Positions 8,881 to 18,662 of a DNA stretch of 64,000 nucleotides are shown here, one piece after another. Made by a program: the position numbers and the translations under genes. The notes beneath the pieces are model-generated. The model searched no databases, was not told where the DNA came from, and worked only from the letters and a program-made list of their open reading frames with translations. The DNA is taken from the NCBI RefSeq assembly GCF_018882465.1, contig NZ_JACVOK010000002.1, positions 310,001-374,000 on the forward strand. Reading direction: 5' to 3'. The stretch's first letter is position 1; every line of letters begins with the position of its first letter. This DNA is from Polynucleobacter sp. 73C-SIWE. Lineage in GTDB: Bacteria; Pseudomonadota; Gammaproteobacteria; Burkholderiales; Burkholderiaceae.

Positions 8881-9984
8881 TTGAAAACCATTGAGTTTTA
8901 CCAGCAAGAGTTAAAAGCGCGCGGGTATCAAAGCGATCCCGCGCAGCTCCGTGCTGTTGAGCGTCTTCAGCAGTGCGAGGATGAGTGGATTTCTTATAAA
9001 GAGATTCGCAGTAATAATTTCAAAAAAGCAATCTTTAAGCCCGACTTACCACAAGGCCTTTATTTATGGGGTGGAGTGGGTCGAGGTAAATCTTTCATCA
9101 TGGACTGCTTTTACGCAGCCTCGCCATTAGAGAAAAAGATTCGTATTCATTTTCATGAGTTCATGCGTGAAGTGCATCGCGAGTTGCATGAGCTCTCTGG
9201 ATTATCCGATCCCTTGAATGAGTTGGCCAAAAGAATCTCCAATCGCTATCGCTTGATTTGCTTTGATGAGTTTCATATCAATGACATTGCCGATGCCATG
9301 ATCTTGTATCGCCTACTCAGTGCGCTATTTGAGGATCGTGTGCAATTTGTGATGACATCAAACTATCGGCCAGATCAACTTTATCCCAATGGCTTACATC
9401 GCGATCGATTAATTCCGGCAATTAAATTATTGGAAGAAAAGCTAGATATCTTGAATGTCGATGCAGGTAATGACTACCGACGTGTACAGATGGCGCAGGT
9501 CGAGGCATATCTCACGCCTGCCAGCGCAGAAACACAAGCCAAGCTTGGTCAAATGTTTCAGACATTAATTGGCAATCAAAAAGAAGCAAATATGCCGGTT
9601 TTGCATATTGAATCTCGCGAACTCCGTCCTTTGCATATGGCCAATGGCGTAGTCTGGTTTGATTTTCAGACTTTGTGCTGCGGACCACGCTCCCAAAACG
9701 ACTATCTAGAGATCGCCAATCAGTTTCATACAGTGATTCTCTCTGGAGTCCCCTATATGCCTCCTAGAATGACCAATGAGGCACGGCGCTTTATCTGGTT
9801 AATTGATGTTTTATACGACCATAAGATCAAGCTGATTATGTCTGCCGAGGTGCCAGCCCCAGATTTGTATACCGAGGGCCAAATTACCGCTGAATTCTCC
9901 AGAACCGTATCTCGCCTCATTGAAATGCAGTCCCGTGACTACCTGGATGCACCGCGCCGGGTAATTGATACCAGCTTGACCTAA
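8881..9984 (+). CDS. zapE: AFG1/ZapE family ATPase
   Basis: A 367-residue P-loop ATPase. Walker A is WGGVGRGKS (about residues 63-71), Walker B is CFDEFHINDIADA, and a sensor motif VMTSNYRPDQLYPNGL follows. ZapE binds the Z-ring during cell division in E. coli, and the mitochondrial homologue AFG1 acts in respiratory complex quality control. The start appears to be TTG at 8881, directly after the lpd stop codon with no spacer and no visible Shine-Dalgarno. The first residues (MKTIEFYQQEL) look native, so reinitiation after lpd is likely. Confidence 0.9.
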   Translation: MKTIEFYQQELKARGYQSDPAQLRAVERLQQCEDEWISYKEIRSNNFKKAIFKPDLPQGLYLWGGVGRGKSFIMDCFYAASPLEKKIRIHFHEFMREVHRELHELSGLSDPLNELAKRISNRYRLICFDEFHINDIADAMILYRLLSALFEDRVQFVMTSNYRPDQLYPNGLHRDRLIPAIKLLEEKLDILNVDAGNDYRRVQMAQVEAYLTPASAETQAKLGQMFQTLIGNQKEANMPVLHIESRELRPLHMANGVVWFDFQTLCCGPRSQNDYLEIANQFHTVILSGVPYMPPRMTNEARRFIWLIDVLYDHKIKLIMSAEVPAPDLYTEGQITAEFSRTVSRLIEMQSRDYLDAPRRVIDTSLT

Positions 9985-9993
9985 AATAGGGTC

Positions 9994-10845
9994 ATGAGTA
10001 GCCTTTCCTCCATTAACGCCGATTTACATTGCCATTCAGTAGTTTCTGACGGCACTTTAACGCCTGAAGTACTTGCAGAGCGCGCTAAAGCAAATGGAGT
10101 GAATTTATGGGCGCTAACTGATCATGATGAATTAGGTGGTCAGCAACGCGCTCGTGATGCGGCTAGTGCTTTAAATATTGATTACCTTGCTGGTGTAGAA
10201 ATTTCAGTGACTTGGATGGGGCAAACCATTCACATTGTTGGGCTCGGTATTGATGCTGACCATCTCGGTATTCTTGAGGGCTTGCGTCGAACACGCGAAG
10301 GTCGAGGTAATCGTGCTCAATTGATGGCAGAGCAATTAGCTAAAGTTGGGATTCCGGGAGCGTATGAGGGTGCTTTGCTATACGCCGGCAATCACCAGCT
10401 GATCTCGCGCACTCACTTTGCACGTTTCTTAGTAGAGCAGGGTGTTTGCCGCGATACAGAGCATGTATTCAAAAACTATTTGGTTGAAGATAAGCCAGGC
10501 TATGTTCCTCATATGTGGGCAACATTAGATGACGCGGTTGCCTGGATTAAGGCGGCTGGTGGTGTAGCCGTCATTGCTCACCCAGGACGTTATAGCCGGC
10601 TTAACGCAATGCAGATGGACGAGCTGTATAAACATTTCAAAGATATTGGTGGCTTAGCCATTGAAGTGATTACCGGAAGCCATAGCCCAGACCAGTACCA
10701 AACTTTTGGGAAGATTGCACAACAATATGGTTTCTTAGCCTCACGGGGATCGGATTTTCATGATCCAAATGAGAGTCACATTGACTTAGGTAATTTGCCG
10801 CATTTACCAGATCACCTCACGCCAGTGTGGTCTGTCTTTCATTAA
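9994..10845 (+). CDS. PHP-domain phosphoesterase (YciV/RNase AM-like)
   Basis: A 283-residue PHP superfamily metal-dependent phosphoesterase. Metal ligands are visible in DLHCHSVVSDG, LTDHDELGG, GVEISVT, VIAHPGRY and SRGSDFHD. The E. coli relative YciV acts on 3',5'-nucleoside bisphosphates and as a 5'-3' exonuclease on short RNAs and rRNA 5' ends. The same activity is likely here by family. It lies 9 bp after zapE and 29 bp before trpS. Confidence 0.88.
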   Translation: MSSLSSINADLHCHSVVSDGTLTPEVLAERAKANGVNLWALTDHDELGGQQRARDAASALNIDYLAGVEISVTWMGQTIHIVGLGIDADHLGILEGLRRTREGRGNRAQLMAEQLAKVGIPGAYEGALLYAGNHQLISRTHFARFLVEQGVCRDTEHVFKNYLVEDKPGYVPHMWATLDDAVAWIKAAGGVAVIAHPGRYSRLNAMQMDELYKHFKDIGGLAIEVITGSHSPDQYQTFGKIAQQYGFLASRGSDFHDPNESHIDLGNLPHLPDHLTPVWSVFH

Positions 10846-10874
10846 TTCATTAACAACAAAGATAAAGAATAAAG

Positions 10875-12077
10875 ATGTTTGCTGAACGCGTTCTCTCTGG
10901 TATGCGACCTACGGGTAATTTGCATCTTGGCCACTATCATGGTGTGCTCAAGAATTGGGTGCGTTTGCAATCCGAGTATCCATGCTTTTTCTTTGCTGCT
11001 GATTGGCATGCCTTAACCACGCACTATGACACCCCAGATGTGATTGAGCAGTCAGTTTGGGACATGGTGATTGATTGGTTGGCGGCGGGTGTAGACCCAA
11101 ACCAAGCAACCTTGTTTATTCAGAGCAAAGTGCCCGAGCATGCGGAGCTGTTCTTATTACTGTCGATGGGGACTCCACTGGGCTGGCTTGAGCGGGTTCC
11201 AACCTATAAAGACCAGATTGAAAAGTTAAAAGAAAAAGATCTTCAAACCTATGGCTTTCTGGGTTATCCCCTATTACAAGCTGCCGATATTTTGATTTAT
11301 CGTGCGCAATTTGTGCCAGTTGGCGAGGATCAAGTTCCTCATGTGGAAATGACGCGTGAAGTCGCACGACGCTTTAATTATTTATATGGACGCGAACCAG
11401 GTTTTGAAGAAAAAGCCTTAGAAGCAGTCAAGAAGCTGGGAAGCAAGCGAGCCAAAATGTATGCCGAATTGCGTGTGGCATTTCAGGAGCGTGGCGACGA
11501 TGAAGCGCTAGAACAAGCAAAAGCCTTGCTCCAAGAGGCACAAAGCTTATCGATGGCTGATCGCGAGAGATTGTTTGGTTTCTTGGAGGGATCACGCAAA
11601 ATCATTCTTCCTGAACCGCAAGCTTTGCTCACTGCTGCATCACGGATGCCAGGCATAGATGGGCAAAAGATGTCTAAGTCTTATGGCAACACCATCAGCA
11701 TTCGCGAACAGCCTGAAGAAGTTATCAAGAAGATTCGAACGATGCCAACGGATCCTGCCCGTGTTCGCAGGACCGATGCCGGTGATCCGGCACGATGCCC
11801 GGTATGGCAATTGCATACCGTGTACTCCAATGAAGAAACTAAGCAATGGGTAGACAAAGGCTGCAAGTCTGCTGGTATTGGCTGTCTTGAGTGCAAACAA
11901 CCAGTGATTGATGCAATTTTAGCTGAGCAGCAACCGATGTTTGAGCGCGCTCAAAAATATTTAGATGACCCAAGCTTGTTGCGCTCAATCATTGCCGATG
12001 GCTGTGATAAGGCCCGTAAGGTTGCGCAAGAAACAATGCGTGAGGTCCGTGAAGCAATGGGCCTTGACTACGATTAA
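10875..12077 (+). CDS. trpS: Tryptophan-tRNA ligase
   Basis: A 400-residue class I aminoacyl-tRNA synthetase with PTGNLHLGHYHG as the HIGH motif and DGQKMSKSYGN as the KMSKS motif. GYPLLQAADILIYRAQFVPVGEDQ marks the TrpRS core. It is longer than the E. coli enzyme (334 residues) because about 60 residues (near 190-245, helical and charged) are inserted before the KMSKS loop. This is a known form in betaproteobacteria. The final codons overlap possible starts of the next gene. Confidence 0.96.
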   Translation: MFAERVLSGMRPTGNLHLGHYHGVLKNWVRLQSEYPCFFFAADWHALTTHYDTPDVIEQSVWDMVIDWLAAGVDPNQATLFIQSKVPEHAELFLLLSMGTPLGWLERVPTYKDQIEKLKEKDLQTYGFLGYPLLQAADILIYRAQFVPVGEDQVPHVEMTREVARRFNYLYGREPGFEEKALEAVKKLGSKRAKMYAELRVAFQERGDDEALEQAKALLQEAQSLSMADRERLFGFLEGSRKIILPEPQALLTAASRMPGIDGQKMSKSYGNTISIREQPEEVIKKIRTMPTDPARVRRTDAGDPARCPVWQLHTVYSNEETKQWVDKGCKSAGIGCLECKQPVIDAILAEQQPMFERAQKYLDDPSLLRSIIADGCDKARKVAQETMREVREAMGLDYD

Positions 12078-12087
12078 GGCCTTTGGT

Positions 12088-12651
12088 TTGCCTTCTGTGC
12101 ACGATCCGATTGTGAAGCCATCCCCCTGGGTGGTGCGATTTGCACCACTCATTCCTCAGGGTGGAGTTGTTCTTGATCTTGCTTGTGGTTCTGGCCGCCA
12201 TTCGATGCTATTAGCCAATTTAGCTTATTCAGTCTTAGCGGTTGATCAAGATGTCAGTGCGATCGAGACTATTCAGTCCTCCTTTATTACCCCAAAATGC
12301 CTAAATCTTGAGCAAGATATCTGGCCCCTTCATGGAGCTAGCTTTCATGGCATTGTGGTGACTAATTACCTATATCGCCCCCATATCGATTCTTTGCCTG
12401 ATCTTTTAGAGGATGGTGGGATCTTGATCTATGAAACTTTTGCCCAAGGCAATGAGCAATTTGGCAAACCATCTAACCCTAATTTCCTCTTAAATTCAGG
12501 GGAATTATTGGCTTTTGCTGCTCGTCATGGGCTCAAAGTCCTTGCTTATGAGGACATTTGTGTGGATGACCCCAAACCAGCCATGGTTCAGCGCCTTTGT
12601 GCTGTAAAAGGCATGTTAAAAGAGCGCATTCCGTTACAATTTCAAGGTTAA
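12088..12651 (+). CDS. Class I SAM-dependent methyltransferase
   Basis: A protein of about 187 residues with the SAM-binding motif [13 protein letters not shown], an acidic motif ending in LAVDQD, and motif IV-like [11 protein letters not shown]. It resembles TehB/small-molecule methyltransferases; the substrate is unknown. No ATG fits. TTG 12064, TTG 12088 and GTG 12097 are possible; I choose TTG 12088 because AAGG lies about 8 bases upstream, but the start is uncertain by a few codons. It follows trpS closely. Confidence 0.82.
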   Translation: MPSVHDPIVKPSPWVVRFAPLIPQGGVVLDLACGSGRHSMLLANLAYSVLAVDQDVSAIETIQSSFITPKCLNLEQDIWPLHGASFHGIVVTNYLYRPHIDSLPDLLEDGGILIYETFAQGNEQFGKPSNPNFLLNSGELLAFAARHGLKVLAYEDICVDDPKPAMVQRLCAVKGMLKERIPLQFQG

Positions 12652-12676
12652 GACAGTCAATATCGGTGCATATTCG

Positions 12677-13600
12677 GTGACAAATACAGTTCAATCCAAA
12701 GGCAGTAAAAAAACCATTTCCGGTAGCATGCCGGCTATTGTTACGCCGATGTACGAAGATGGCAGCCTGGATTACGCCAGCTTGCGCTCTTTATTAGATT
12801 GGCATGTTGCCGAAGGTTCTGATGGCATTGTGATTGTTGGCACGAGCGGAGAATCTCCAACTGTCTCTGTAGAAGAGCATTGTGAATTGATTCGCGTTAC
12901 CGTAGAGCATATTGCTGGCCGCATTCCTGTGATTGCAGGTACTGGCGGCAACTCTACAATCGAGGCCATTGAGTTGACTGAGTTTGCTAAAAAAGTCGGC
13001 GCTGATGCTAGCTTGCAAGTAGTTCCTTATTACAACAAGCCAACTCAAGAGGGCATGTATGCCCACTTCAAAAAAATTGCAGAGTCTGTTGACCTACCTG
13101 TAATTTTATATAACGTTCCGGGCCGTACGGTAGCAGATTTAGCTGGTGATACTGTTGTCCGTTTGGCTGGTGTACCGGGAATTATTGCGATTAAAGATGC
13201 CACCGGTAGCTTAGAGCGGGGCACTTTGTTGCTCGCTGATTTAAAGCGTGCAGGCCATAGTGATTTCTCAGTATTTTCAGGCGATGACTTAACGGCTGCA
13301 ATGTTGATGCTGATGGGTGGTAAAGGCAATATTTCAGTAACAGCCAATGTGGCGCCTCGCTTAATGCATGAGCTATGCGTTGCAGCAATGTCTGATGATG
13401 TAAAAAAGACCCGCGAGATTCAATACAAATTGTTGGCAGTTCATAAAGCAATGTTCACAGAGGCAAACCCAATTCCAGTGAAATGGGCTCTGCATGAAAT
13501 GGGTATGATCACTGCAGGCATTCGCTTGCCGTTAACCCCTTTGAGCGCGTCTTTACGTGAGCCTTTGAAGGCAGCATTAAAACAGGCTGACTTGATATGA
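12677..13600 (+). CDS. dapA: 4-hydroxy-tetrahydrodipicolinate synthase
   Basis: A 307-residue TIM-barrel aldolase of lysine and meso-diaminopimelate synthesis that condenses pyruvate with aspartate semialdehyde. Seen: [31 protein letters not shown], the catalytic tyrosine in LYNVPGRT and the Schiff-base lysine in [10 protein letters not shown]. The start is GTG at 12677; the first dozen residues are an extension relative to E. coli DapA. It overlaps bamC by four bases, as in many betaproteobacteria. Confidence 0.96.
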   Translation: MTNTVQSKGSKKTISGSMPAIVTPMYEDGSLDYASLRSLLDWHVAEGSDGIVIVGTSGESPTVSVEEHCELIRVTVEHIAGRIPVIAGTGGNSTIEAIELTEFAKKVGADASLQVVPYYNKPTQEGMYAHFKKIAESVDLPVILYNVPGRTVADLAGDTVVRLAGVPGIIAIKDATGSLERGTLLLADLKRAGHSDFSVFSGDDLTAAMLMLMGGKGNISVTANVAPRLMHELCVAAMSDDVKKTREIQYKLLAVHKAMFTEANPIPVKWALHEMGMITAGIRLPLTPLSASLREPLKAALKQADLI

Positions 13601-14742
13601 TGAGTTTGATGCAACTACTTTGCCGGTTCACGGCAACTCTTGGCCTGGTGATTATGGCCGCTGTTGTCTTGACAGCTTGTAAATCGCTTACTAGCAACGA
13701 TACCGTGGATTACAAGAGCACAGGGGCAGTGCGCGGCCCAAATTTATCTTATCCACCGGACTTAATTACTGCTCAGGCCGATCGTCGTTACATTGTTCAA
13801 GACGGCACTGCAACGATGTCGGAATATAACGCAGCGATGAAAAAATCTGTGCAGATGCGCAGCAACGTCATGACTGGCATCCCTGGTATGCGTATAGCTC
13901 GAGATGGCGAGCGCCGCTGGCTAGTGGTTGATAAACCAGCTACAGAGTTATACCCGCAGGTTAAGGATTTTTGGCAGGAAAATGGCTTCTTATTGGTTGT
14001 TGATTCACCATCTACTGGCATCATGGAAACCGATTGGGCAGAAAACCGCAGCAAGATTCCTCAGGATTGGCTACGTTCCACACTTGGCGGATTCCTGGAT
14101 ACTCTTTATGACACTGGTGAGCGTGATAAATACAAAACTCGTCTTGAGGCTCCTAAGCCAAATGAAACTGAGATTTACATTACGCAAAAAGGTGCTCTTG
14201 AAAAGTGTATTACAGACGGTGGAGCCTGTAACTCTACGGTATGGACTAGCCGTCCCAATGATCCAGAGTTAGAAGCAGTATTTTTAGCGCGCCTCATGGA
14301 GCGTCTTGGCATGACTCAAGAGCAAGCTAAAGCGATGGTTGCAGTGCCTTTGGGTCCGAAAAATCCTAAAGCTAAGTTAATGCAAGAAGCTAATAAGCAA
14401 GCTTATATTGAGTTGAGTACTGGTTTTGATCGTTCTTGGCGTGATGTTGGTCTAGCCTTGGATCGCTCTAACTTTACGGTTGAAGATCGTAATCGTTCCG
14501 GCGGTGTTTACTATGTGCGCTATGTAAATGCTAAGGACGTGGGGGATACCAAAGGATTCTTCTCCAATCTCTTTAGTAGCAAAGATGATTCCAAATTACA
14601 GGCCAAAAAGTATCAGGTGATCGTGAAGAGCGCTGGCGAGAATTCAGCAAATGTTTATGTGCAAGATGCCGATGGAAAACCTGAGAATAGCCAGGCTGGT
14701 GTTCAGCTATTAACTTTGCTGACAGATCAATTGAGTAAATAA
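13597..14742 (+). CDS. bamC: Outer membrane protein assembly factor BamC, lipoprotein
   Basis: A 381-residue lipoprotein. The signal peptide ends in the lipobox LTAC (Cys28), followed by an unstructured segment and two helix-grip domains (around 100-210 with [21 protein letters not shown], and 270-380). It belongs to the beta-barrel assembly complex at the inner face of the outer membrane. Its ATG overlaps the dapA stop, so expression is probably coupled, and a terminator closes the unit. The family is divergent, so the call relies on the dapA neighbour as well as sequence style. Confidence 0.88.
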   Translation: MMSLMQLLCRFTATLGLVIMAAVVLTACKSLTSNDTVDYKSTGAVRGPNLSYPPDLITAQADRRYIVQDGTATMSEYNAAMKKSVQMRSNVMTGIPGMRIARDGERRWLVVDKPATELYPQVKDFWQENGFLLVVDSPSTGIMETDWAENRSKIPQDWLRSTLGGFLDTLYDTGERDKYKTRLEAPKPNETEIYITQKGALEKCITDGGACNSTVWTSRPNDPELEAVFLARLMERLGMTQEQAKAMVAVPLGPKNPKAKLMQEANKQAYIELSTGFDRSWRDVGLALDRSNFTVEDRNRSGGVYYVRYVNAKDVGDTKGFFSNLFSSKDDSKLQAKKYQVIVKSAGENSANVYVQDADGKPENSQAGVQLLTLLTDQLSK

Positions 14743-14757
14743 ATAATTTAAGTTAAC

Positions 14758-14785
14758 AAAAAAGCCGCTCTGAAGCGGCTTTTTT
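14758..14785. terminator. Bidirectional Rho-independent terminator
   Basis: Run of A's, perfect stem GCCGCT / AGCGGC with loop CTGA, then a run of T's. It lies between convergent bamC and the small lipoprotein gene and can serve both. Confidence 0.92.
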
Positions 14786-14799
14786 CTTCAAGAAGAATA

Positions 14800-14985
14800 T
14801 TACTTCTTAGCGTCAGCAGCAGGAGCAGCAGGAGCGGCTGGAGCAGCAGGTGCAGCAGCAGGAGCTTCAGCAGCAGGAGCGGCTGGAGCAGCAGCAGGAG
14901 CTGCAGCAGGTTTTGCTTCTTCTTTTTTACCGCAAGCGGCCAAGGCGATAGCTAACATTGCTGCGAATACGAGTGATTTCTTCAT
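14800..14985 (-). CDS. Small alanine/proline-rich lipoprotein
   Basis: A 61-residue protein. A short lysine start and hydrophobic stretch end in the lipobox LAAC (Cys18), followed by GKKEEAKP. The remaining 35 or so residues are repeats of APAA and PAAP units, ending in DAKK. It should be lipid-anchored with an extended low-complexity tail. No catalytic function is visible. The codons are GCA/GCT-rich near-repeats, so length may vary between strains. A GGAAATTAC stretch before the ATG can act as ribosome-binding site. Confidence 0.8.
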   Translation of the reverse strand: MKKSLVFAAMLAIALAACGKKEEAKPAAAPAAAPAAPAAEAPAAAPAAPAAPAAPAADAKK

Positions 14986-15094
14986 TTGTAATTTCCTCTT
15001 AAAAAATGTAACAACAATTACCGGTAATTGTGCTGAAAAATCCTAGGGATTGCCCTTAGGTGATTTCCAGTACCAATTATATCCATCATTGCTT

Positions 15095-16327
15095 CTAACT
15101 CTCAAAAATAAGCCATCCAGCAATATAGGCTTCATAGAGGCTAGACTTTTCCACCCCTTGGATTTTTCTGGGTGAAAGTACTTTTTTGGCCGATAGAGCT
15201 TGCCAGGCATTAGTAATCTCTTTGGTCTGACCTTGGTTCATATTCTCACCGTTACAAAACACCTCGTTACCAAGACTCAGAATGCGAGTTTGAGCGTGAG
15301 GGATGAGCTTCTTCAAGCCAAGATTTTTGGAGAACTGACTGGCGCTGAGTGGCTTGCTTGGTCCATCAAAATAGACCTGCTGTTTTGGTTCTGATAGGTA
15401 GGCAGTAATGCCGGGTAAAAAATGATCCACTTGATCCAACTTCAGTTGGCGAAGTTTTACTTCAATTTGCTTAATCAGTTCTTTTGGAAGCTGCTCTGCA
15501 CTAGCAGTTGCCCTTTGCATTGGATCAGTAAATTTCTGCTCAAGTTCAGGAATGTTTTCTAGAGACTCAGCAATGCTCCATAGCCCCTCTTGTAGTAATT
15601 CTTTAAAGCTGGGAGAGCGAAAGCCAACGGACCAAGTTTGACAACCTGCGTCGAGTGCAACGCCATCGTGGGCAATATGAGGTGGTAGATAAAGCATGTC
15701 GCCCGGCTGGAGAACCCAGTTATGCTCAGCTTTAAACCGCTGCAAAATTTTGAGTGGTAGCTTGGGGTTTAGGCTTAAATCTTTTTGTTCTGATATTTGC
15801 CACTGCCTTCTGCCAGACATCTGAATCAAAAAAACGTCGTAAGAGTCAAAATGAGGTCCGACACCACCGCCAACTCCAGCAATGCTAATCATTAAATCGT
15901 CGAGACGTGCATCTGGGATAAAGCGAAACCAGGACAAAATTTTCGCGGCGGCAGGGTGATGAGCTTCCATACCTTGCAGCAGCAGCGTCCAATGAGATTT
16001 ATTGAATGAGGGGATGGATTTTTTCGTAAATGGACCAGAGCTCAGACTCCACGGACCCGCTTTTACGAGGCGAGATTCAACATTGTCTTGGCAAGCAAGC
16101 TTGACTAGCTCATCTGGTGATATGGGGCTATCAAGACTCTCATCACTTTGAGCGGCTAAGGCAAATGCGGGTATTGCTCCGCGGACTAATAAAGGTTTTT
16201 TATGCCAATATCGCTTCATGAACAAATCAGGGCTAATGCCTCCAAATAATGCCCAGGGCTCATTGAGAGGTAGATTTTGGGGTGCCTGAGGCGGCTGATA
16301 AGGGTTGCTCAAGTAAAATGAAGTCAT
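15095..16327 (-). CDS. JmjC/cupin-type ribosomal oxygenase (YcfD/RoxA-like)
   Basis: A 410-residue Fe(II)/2-oxoglutarate oxygenase. The N-terminal FGGISPDLFMKRYWHKKPLL is typical of the family. The iron ligands appear in GPHFDSYDVF (HxD) and PPHIAHDGVAL (distal His), and the end is a winged-helix-like dimer region. The E. coli homologue hydroxylates an arginine of ribosomal protein L16. The same substrate is likely but not proven here. It is divergent from the slyD-like gene. Confidence 0.88.
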   Translation of the reverse strand: MTSFYLSNPYQPPQAPQNLPLNEPWALFGGISPDLFMKRYWHKKPLLVRGAIPAFALAAQSDESLDSPISPDELVKLACQDNVESRLVKAGPWSLSSGPFTKKSIPSFNKSHWTLLLQGMEAHHPAAAKILSWFRFIPDARLDDLMISIAGVGGGVGPHFDSYDVFLIQMSGRRQWQISEQKDLSLNPKLPLKILQRFKAEHNWVLQPGDMLYLPPHIAHDGVALDAGCQTWSVGFRSPSFKELLQEGLWSIAESLENIPELEQKFTDPMQRATASAEQLPKELIKQIEVKLRQLKLDQVDHFLPGITAYLSEPKQQVYFDGPSKPLSASQFSKNLGLKKLIPHAQTRILSLGNEVFCNGENMNQGQTKEITNAWQALSAKKVLSPRKIQGVEKSSLYEAYIAGWLIFES

Positions 16328-16380
16328 AAAGTAAAAGCTTAGTAAAAACCCATTAAAAACGAATGTTTGACAGATTTCGC

Positions 16381-16989
16381 ATGAAGATTGAAAAAAATAC
16401 TATCGTATCCCTTCGCTATAAGTTAACCGATGCGCAAAATAATGTCATTGAAGAACCAGATTCTCCGATGGTATACCTGCACGGTGGGTATGAGGGGACT
16501 TTTCCGAAAATAGAAACCCTTTTGGATGGCCAAGATATTGGGTATGAGGCTGCTATTCAACTTGAGCCTAATGAGGCTTTTGGTGAGTATGATCCAGAAC
16601 TTCTGAAGATCGAACCACGCACCCGTTTCCCAGAGCCACTCGAAGTGGGTATGCAATTTGAGGGTATACCGGATGCAGATGAAGAATCAGACGTTGCAGA
16701 AGAATCAGATGCAGATGATGAGCCGCTGATTTACACCGTTACTGATGTTGCAGACAATCAAGTAGTGCTTGATGGTAACCATCCCTTAGCAGGTATGGCA
16801 TTGCGTTTTTGGGTACAGGTTGAAGATGTCCGTGCGGCCACCGAGAATGAAATCCAAAATCGTCTACCGGAAGGCGGGGAGGGTTTTACTTTTGGCATGC
16901 CAAACGACGTTGCAGATGATGCCGATGAGGATGAGTTTCCGGGAGCTGCATTAGGATCAAGCACTCCAAACCCACGCACACTGCACTAA
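16381..16989 (+). CDS. slyD: SlyD-like FKBP-type peptidyl-prolyl isomerase
   Basis: A protein of about 202 residues. The FKBP part starts KIEKNTIVSLRYKLTDAQNN and contains NEAFGEYDPELL. The insert-in-flap region carries an extra acidic stretch (DADEESDVAEESDADDE, near 100-116). Unlike E. coli SlyD, the tail lacks histidine- and cysteine-rich metal-binding repeats and is acidic and proline-containing instead. ATG 16363 is also possible, but the family starts at the MKIEKN methionine. It probably assists folding in the cytoplasm. Confidence 0.87.
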   Translation: MKIEKNTIVSLRYKLTDAQNNVIEEPDSPMVYLHGGYEGTFPKIETLLDGQDIGYEAAIQLEPNEAFGEYDPELLKIEPRTRFPEPLEVGMQFEGIPDADEESDVAEESDADDEPLIYTVTDVADNQVVLDGNHPLAGMALRFWVQVEDVRAATENEIQNRLPEGGEGFTFGMPNDVADDADEDEFPGAALGSSTPNPRTLH

Positions 16990-17001
16990 ACAAACTCCGA
17001 A

Positions 17002-17760
17002 TTACTCTTTAAGCCATTCCTTAATGGCATCAAGGTCGCGCTTGGTATCGCTTGTACCTGAAGCATCTGTAGGCGTATTGCTCAACTTGGCCAATGCCTT
17101 TTCTAGTGCGGCAATTTTGGCTTCCTGTTCAATGGTTGCATCAATTAATCCCTTGAGTGCCATTGAGACTGGATCATCCACATTTGGCGTAACGCCATAA
17201 GCAGAAAAATATTCTTTTGTTTTGCTATCCGGGCTTTGCGGTAGATCCGGATGCAAAATACGTGCAGGTATTCCGACGGCAGTAGCACCAGCAGGGATTT
17301 CCTTTAAGACAACTGCATTTGATCCAACCCGTGCACCATCACCGACGGTAAAGCCACCAAGTACTTTTGCGCCCGCACTCACAACCACACCCTTACCCAG
17401 AGTTGGATGACGCTTAACGCCTTTGTATAGGGAGGTGCCGCCCAAGGTCACGCCTTGATAGATCGTGCAATCATCGCCAATTTCGGTAGTCTCACCAATA
17501 ACTATGCCAAGGCCGTGATCCAGAAATACTCGACGACCAATCTTTGCTCCCGGATGGATTTCAATACCGGTAATAAACCGTGAAATCATAGATAAGACGC
17601 GTGCAATCCACTTGAAACCAATATTCCATAAAAAATGAGAGATGCGGTGGAAGAAAACTGCATGCAGACCTTGGTAGCAAGTAATGACCTCAAGGCGATT
17701 TCTTGCAGCAGGGTCCCTGGCAATAATGGAGTCGACTTGGTCGAATAGTGAATTAAACAT
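17002..17760 (-). CDS. cysE: Serine O-acetyltransferase
   Basis: A 252-residue left-handed beta-helix acetyltransferase that makes O-acetylserine from serine and acetyl-CoA for cysteine synthesis. Seen: [32 protein letters not shown] hexapeptide repeats (here [13 protein letters not shown]), YQGVTLGGT and KRHPTLG. The C-terminal 60 residues after the helix are charged and form a tail absent from short homologues. It runs convergently with slyD and lies 23 bp downstream of trmJ on the same strand. Confidence 0.94.
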   Translation of the reverse strand: MFNSLFDQVDSIIARDPAARNRLEVITCYQGLHAVFFHRISHFLWNIGFKWIARVLSMISRFITGIEIHPGAKIGRRVFLDHGLGIVIGETTEIGDDCTIYQGVTLGGTSLYKGVKRHPTLGKGVVVSAGAKVLGGFTVGDGARVGSNAVVLKEIPAGATAVGIPARILHPDLPQSPDSKTKEYFSAYGVTPNVDDPVSMALKGLIDATIEQEAKIAALEKALAKLSNTPTDASGTSDTKRDLDAIKEWLKE

Positions 17761-17783
17761 AGATTGATTTTAACGGGATGTGC

Positions 17784-18533
17784 TTATTTTCTCAGGAGCA
17801 TCTGTTTGGCGATGCCACGTAAGAGATCAATTTCTTCTTTGTGCAGTCTGCTTCGTGCAAATAATGCTTGTAGCCTGGGCATGAGTTTTTTGGGGTTGCT
17901 CGGGTCTAGATAACCAATAGCCTCAAGACCTTCACGCCAATGATCGAGCATAGCTGCAACTGCAGCTGGATCGGCTAATTCAGCTAATTTTTCCCGATTT
18001 GCCAGCATTGCTAGGTCCTCAGCCTCACTCAGGCGCTCTCTAAGTGAATAGGCGCAGACCATTAGGGCTTGGGCTAAATTCAGAGACGGGTAGTCTGGAT
18101 TAGCCTCTAGCCAAACCCTATGGGTACACAAGGCGAGGTGTTCGTTATCCAGGCCAGTTCTCTCGGGCCCGAAGACTAGTGCAACTTCCCCGTGATTCAT
18201 AACGGTTTCTTGAATCAGGGTGCGAGCCGACTCCCAATCGAGCGCTGGAGGGCCGAATTCGCGATCTCGGCTGGTGAGGCCAAGTACAAGAGGGCATCCC
18301 TGAATAGCTGTGGATAAAGAGCTTGATTCCTGGGAGGATTCGAGAATATTGAGGGCGCCACTTGCCAATGCAATCGCTTCAGAATGTTTAGCAATATCTT
18401 TGATTTTGGGATTGATAAGGCGCAGATCGCTAAAGCCCATCGTTTTCAGGGCCCGGGCTGCTGAGCCTACATTTCCAGGATGACTGGTTTTGACTAAAAC
18501 CCAGCGGATTGATTCGAATTTATCGTGATTCAT
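17784..18533 (-). CDS. trmJ: tRNA (cytidine/uridine-2'-O-)-methyltransferase TrmJ
   Basis: A 249-residue SPOUT methyltransferase. It has the start VLVKTSHPGNVGSAARALKTMG, the SAM-binding knot region ALVFGPERTGLDNEHL, and NPDYPSLNLAQALMV with the catalytic NLAQ element. In E. coli, TrmJ methylates position 32 of several tRNAs. The C-terminal helical extension is present. Divergent from suhB across 129 bp. Confidence 0.92.
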   Translation of the reverse strand: MNHDKFESIRWVLVKTSHPGNVGSAARALKTMGFSDLRLINPKIKDIAKHSEAIALASGALNILESSQESSSLSTAIQGCPLVLGLTSRDREFGPPALDWESARTLIQETVMNHGEVALVFGPERTGLDNEHLALCTHRVWLEANPDYPSLNLAQALMVCAYSLRERLSEAEDLAMLANREKLAELADPAAVAAMLDHWREGLEAIGYLDPSNPKKLMPRLQALFARSRLHKEEIDLLRGIAKQMLLRK

Positions 18534-18662
18534 GGGTGACTCATGGGTTTCTAGGGGTGCTCAAAGCGCTAATCGTTTAGAATCAGGGTATTAGCTTCGT
18601 ATTGTCATGCAGTTTGGACAATATTACAGGCTCGTTCTTATTTAATTTGTCCATCAATACTT

